From Candidatus Anammoximicrobium sp. (lineage in GTDB: Bacteria; Planctomycetota; Planctomycetia; Pirellulales; Pirellulaceae): a DNA stretch of 64,000 nt. Each line of letters starts with the position of its first letter. The stretch's first letter is position 1. The DNA is taken from positions 112,399 to 176,398 of the forward strand of contig JAAYYU010000035.1 of NCBI GenBank assembly GCA_012515235.1. Reading direction: 5' to 3'. The position numbers were made by a program, and so were the translations under genes. Below the pieces are notes generated by a model. The model had not been told where the DNA came from and did not search any database. It was given only the letters and a program-made list of their open reading frames with translations. Shown here piece by piece: positions 62,641 to 64,000 of the stretch.

Positions 62641-62701
62641 GAGACGTCCTTTCCAGATTAGCGGCGAGCGTAACCATTCGCGGGGCGAGTCTGCGGCCAT
62701 G

Positions 62702-63718
62702 TCAGCGCCGGCGACTCACCTCGACCAACTCGGCCAACAGGCGTTTTGCGGCGCCGCTGTCCAACGCTTCCGCCGCCCGTTCGGCGCCTTCGCGCAGCGA
62801 CTCCGTGCGCCGCGCTGTCCACAGCGCGGCGGCGGCATTCATGACCACAATGTCGCGGGCCAGCCCGGCTTGCCCGTCGAGCACCTGTCGAATCAACGCG
62901 GCGCTCGCTTCCGGACCGTCCACCCGCAGAGCCGCCATCTCTCCCCGCGGCAGGCCGAAGTCCGTCGGCGACCAGACGGTCTCCCGCACACCCTCCGGCG
63001 TGACATCCGAGACGACCGTCTCGTCTGCCAGGGTCACTTCATCCAGGCCGTCCCTCCCGCAGACGAGTACGGCTCGGAGCGAGCCCAACCGTCGCATCGC
63101 CGCGGCTAGCAACGGCCGCAACGGCGGCCGGCCGACGCCCAGCAACTGGTACGGCGCCTCCGCCGGATTGCAGAGCGGCCCCAGCAGATTAAAGATCGTC
63201 GATACGCCCAGACGCTTGCGGACCGCAGCCATGTGCCGCATGGACGGGTGCAGCAGGGGAGCGAAGCAGAAGCACATCCCCACCTGTTCCAGACAGCGTT
63301 CGACCACTTCGACCGGGGCCTGGATGTCCACGCCCAGGACCGCCAGCACGTCCGCCGAGCCCGATTTGCTGGTCACGCTCCGGTTGCCGTGCTTGGCGAC
63401 GGGCAGTCCCGCCGCTGCGGCCACCAGAGCGGCTCCGGTGCTGATATTAAACGTACCTGAGGCGTCGCCCCCTGTCCCGCAGGTGTCGATCACGCCGCTC
63501 CGCGACGTGCGGATGCGGATCATGTGCTTGCGCAGGGCCAGAGCGGCGCCGGCAATCTCCTGGCCGGTCTCGCCTTTGGCCCGCAGCGCCAGCAGCAGGT
63601 CCGCAGCCTCCTGCTCGCTGCAGCGGCCTTGCATCATCAGGTCGATCACGGAAGACATTTCGTCCGCGGCCAGATGCTGCCCGTGGCGGAGCCGTTCGAT
63701 AAAGTCCGAGACGTTCAT
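62702..63718 (-). CDS. trpD: Anthranilate phosphoribosyltransferase
   Basis: A 338-residue TrpD that joins anthranilate and phosphoribosyl pyrophosphate in tryptophan synthesis. Seen: DTCGTGGDASGTFNISTG (PRPP loop), VAKHGNRSVTSKSGSADVL, GVSTIFNLLGPLCNPAE and VVMNAAAAL. Length is normal. The ATG at 63718 fits the family start (MNVSDFIERLRHG); the longer open frame is not similar. No other trp gene is present. It is followed by the PNP genes after 61 nt, which share the use of phosphoribosyl chemistry but not pathway. The last 282 bp of the window show nothing recognisable. Confidence 0.95.
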   Translation of the reverse strand: MNVSDFIERLRHGQHLAADEMSSVIDLMMQGRCSEQEAADLLLALRAKGETGQEIAGAALALRKHMIRIRTSRSGVIDTCGTGGDASGTFNISTGAALVAAAAGLPVAKHGNRSVTSKSGSADVLAVLGVDIQAPVEVVERCLEQVGMCFCFAPLLHPSMRHMAAVRKRLGVSTIFNLLGPLCNPAEAPYQLLGVGRPPLRPLLAAAMRRLGSLRAVLVCGRDGLDEVTLADETVVSDVTPEGVRETVWSPTDFGLPRGEMAALRVDGPEASAALIRQVLDGQAGLARDIVVMNAAAALWTARRTESLREGAERAAEALDSGAAKRLLAELVEVSRRR

Positions 63719-64000
63719 CCGCTTGGTCTTTCGTGTGAAACCTGCTGACGCGCTGAATGGACCGGGGTTCGCAAGAACGGGACAGGCCACCCTCCGTGGT
63801 CCCTCTTCGCGCGAAGCACCAGCCGGGTATTGTGCCGGACGCGTCGGCTGGCCGCAAGCGTAGGGCCGGGTCCGCGAGCCGAATGCGCTGTTCGCAACCG
63901 GCTTGTCTGCCAAGGGGTTAGGAAGCGTCCCGAGAATGACTTACCCGCAAAGGCATCGTTGTTCACCGCGTTTCCTGGGCGGGCGGTGATTTTTTTCGGA

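Overview
The window is GC-rich bacterial DNA that most resembles a member of the Planctomycetota (Pirellulales-like). The evidence is gene content: two DUF1559 proteins with type IV prepilin-like leaders, a planctomycete-type ECF sigma factor near a serine/threonine kinase with a PD40 propeller, two secreted sulfatases, secreted GH42-like and propeller glycosidase-like proteins, a Tat-exported Gfo/Idh/MocA oxidoreductase and a secreted beta-helix protein. No rRNA, tRNA or CRISPR array was seen. No transposase gene was seen either, although small repeats and gene remnants are common.

Layout. 1-3.2 kb: a methyltransferase/PQQ-propeller fusion that runs off the left edge, and a DUF1559 gene. 3.4-8.5 kb: ECF sigma factor, a secreted HYR-like protein and the Ser/Thr kinase. 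8.6-19.8 kb: secreted glycan-active proteins and a sulfatase, interspersed with palindromic repeats, an internally deleted RhuM gene and other remnants. 19.95-21.5 kb: a fluoride riboswitch with an intrinsic terminator, followed by enolase. 21.9-27.3 kb: oxidoreductase, an exported NifX-like protein, a truncated universal stress protein, PTS enzyme I and a coiled-coil protein. 27.4-37.4 kb: a redox and NAD region with a radical SAM protein, quinolinate synthase NadA, a NifX-like protein, a sigma-54 activator with a cysteine-bearing PAS domain, a DUF2946-like protein, a second DUF1559 protein, a NapH/NosR-like Fe-S membrane protein, a DUF6951 protein and L-aspartate oxidase NadB carrying an extra C-terminal domain. 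37.4-39.0 kb: remnants (TolC-like, duplicated DUF6951 fragment), a Gly/Met/Arg-rich secreted protein and a 17-bp tandem repeat.

39.0-55.4 kb is a divergent carbohydrate locus. The leftward arm runs sulfatase, L-fucose isomerase-like protein, FGGY kinase, two amidohydrolase-family proteins and a class III aminotransferase. The rightward arm runs an amidohydrolase and two very large secreted glycosidase-like proteins. Together they look like uptake-side desulfation and trimming followed by cytoplasmic isomerisation and phosphorylation of a deoxy-sugar or similar monosaccharide; the substrate is not known. 55.4-63.7 kb is transcribed leftward: trpD, two tandem purine nucleoside phosphorylases whose base-specificity residue differs (Asp versus Asn), an MTA/SAH nucleosidase-like protein, a zinc alcohol dehydrogenase, a tandem double acyl-CoA dehydrogenase and an acetoacetate decarboxylase-like protein.

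The clearest regulatory element is the fluoride riboswitch ahead of enolase, a fluoride-sensitive enzyme. The least familiar protein-level features are the 847-residue double acyl-CoA dehydrogenase in its ADC/ADH cassette, the NadB C-terminal extension, and the three-cysteine PAS regulator with TTGCA palindromes next to nifX and nadA. All names rest on reading sequence motifs; no database search was run.
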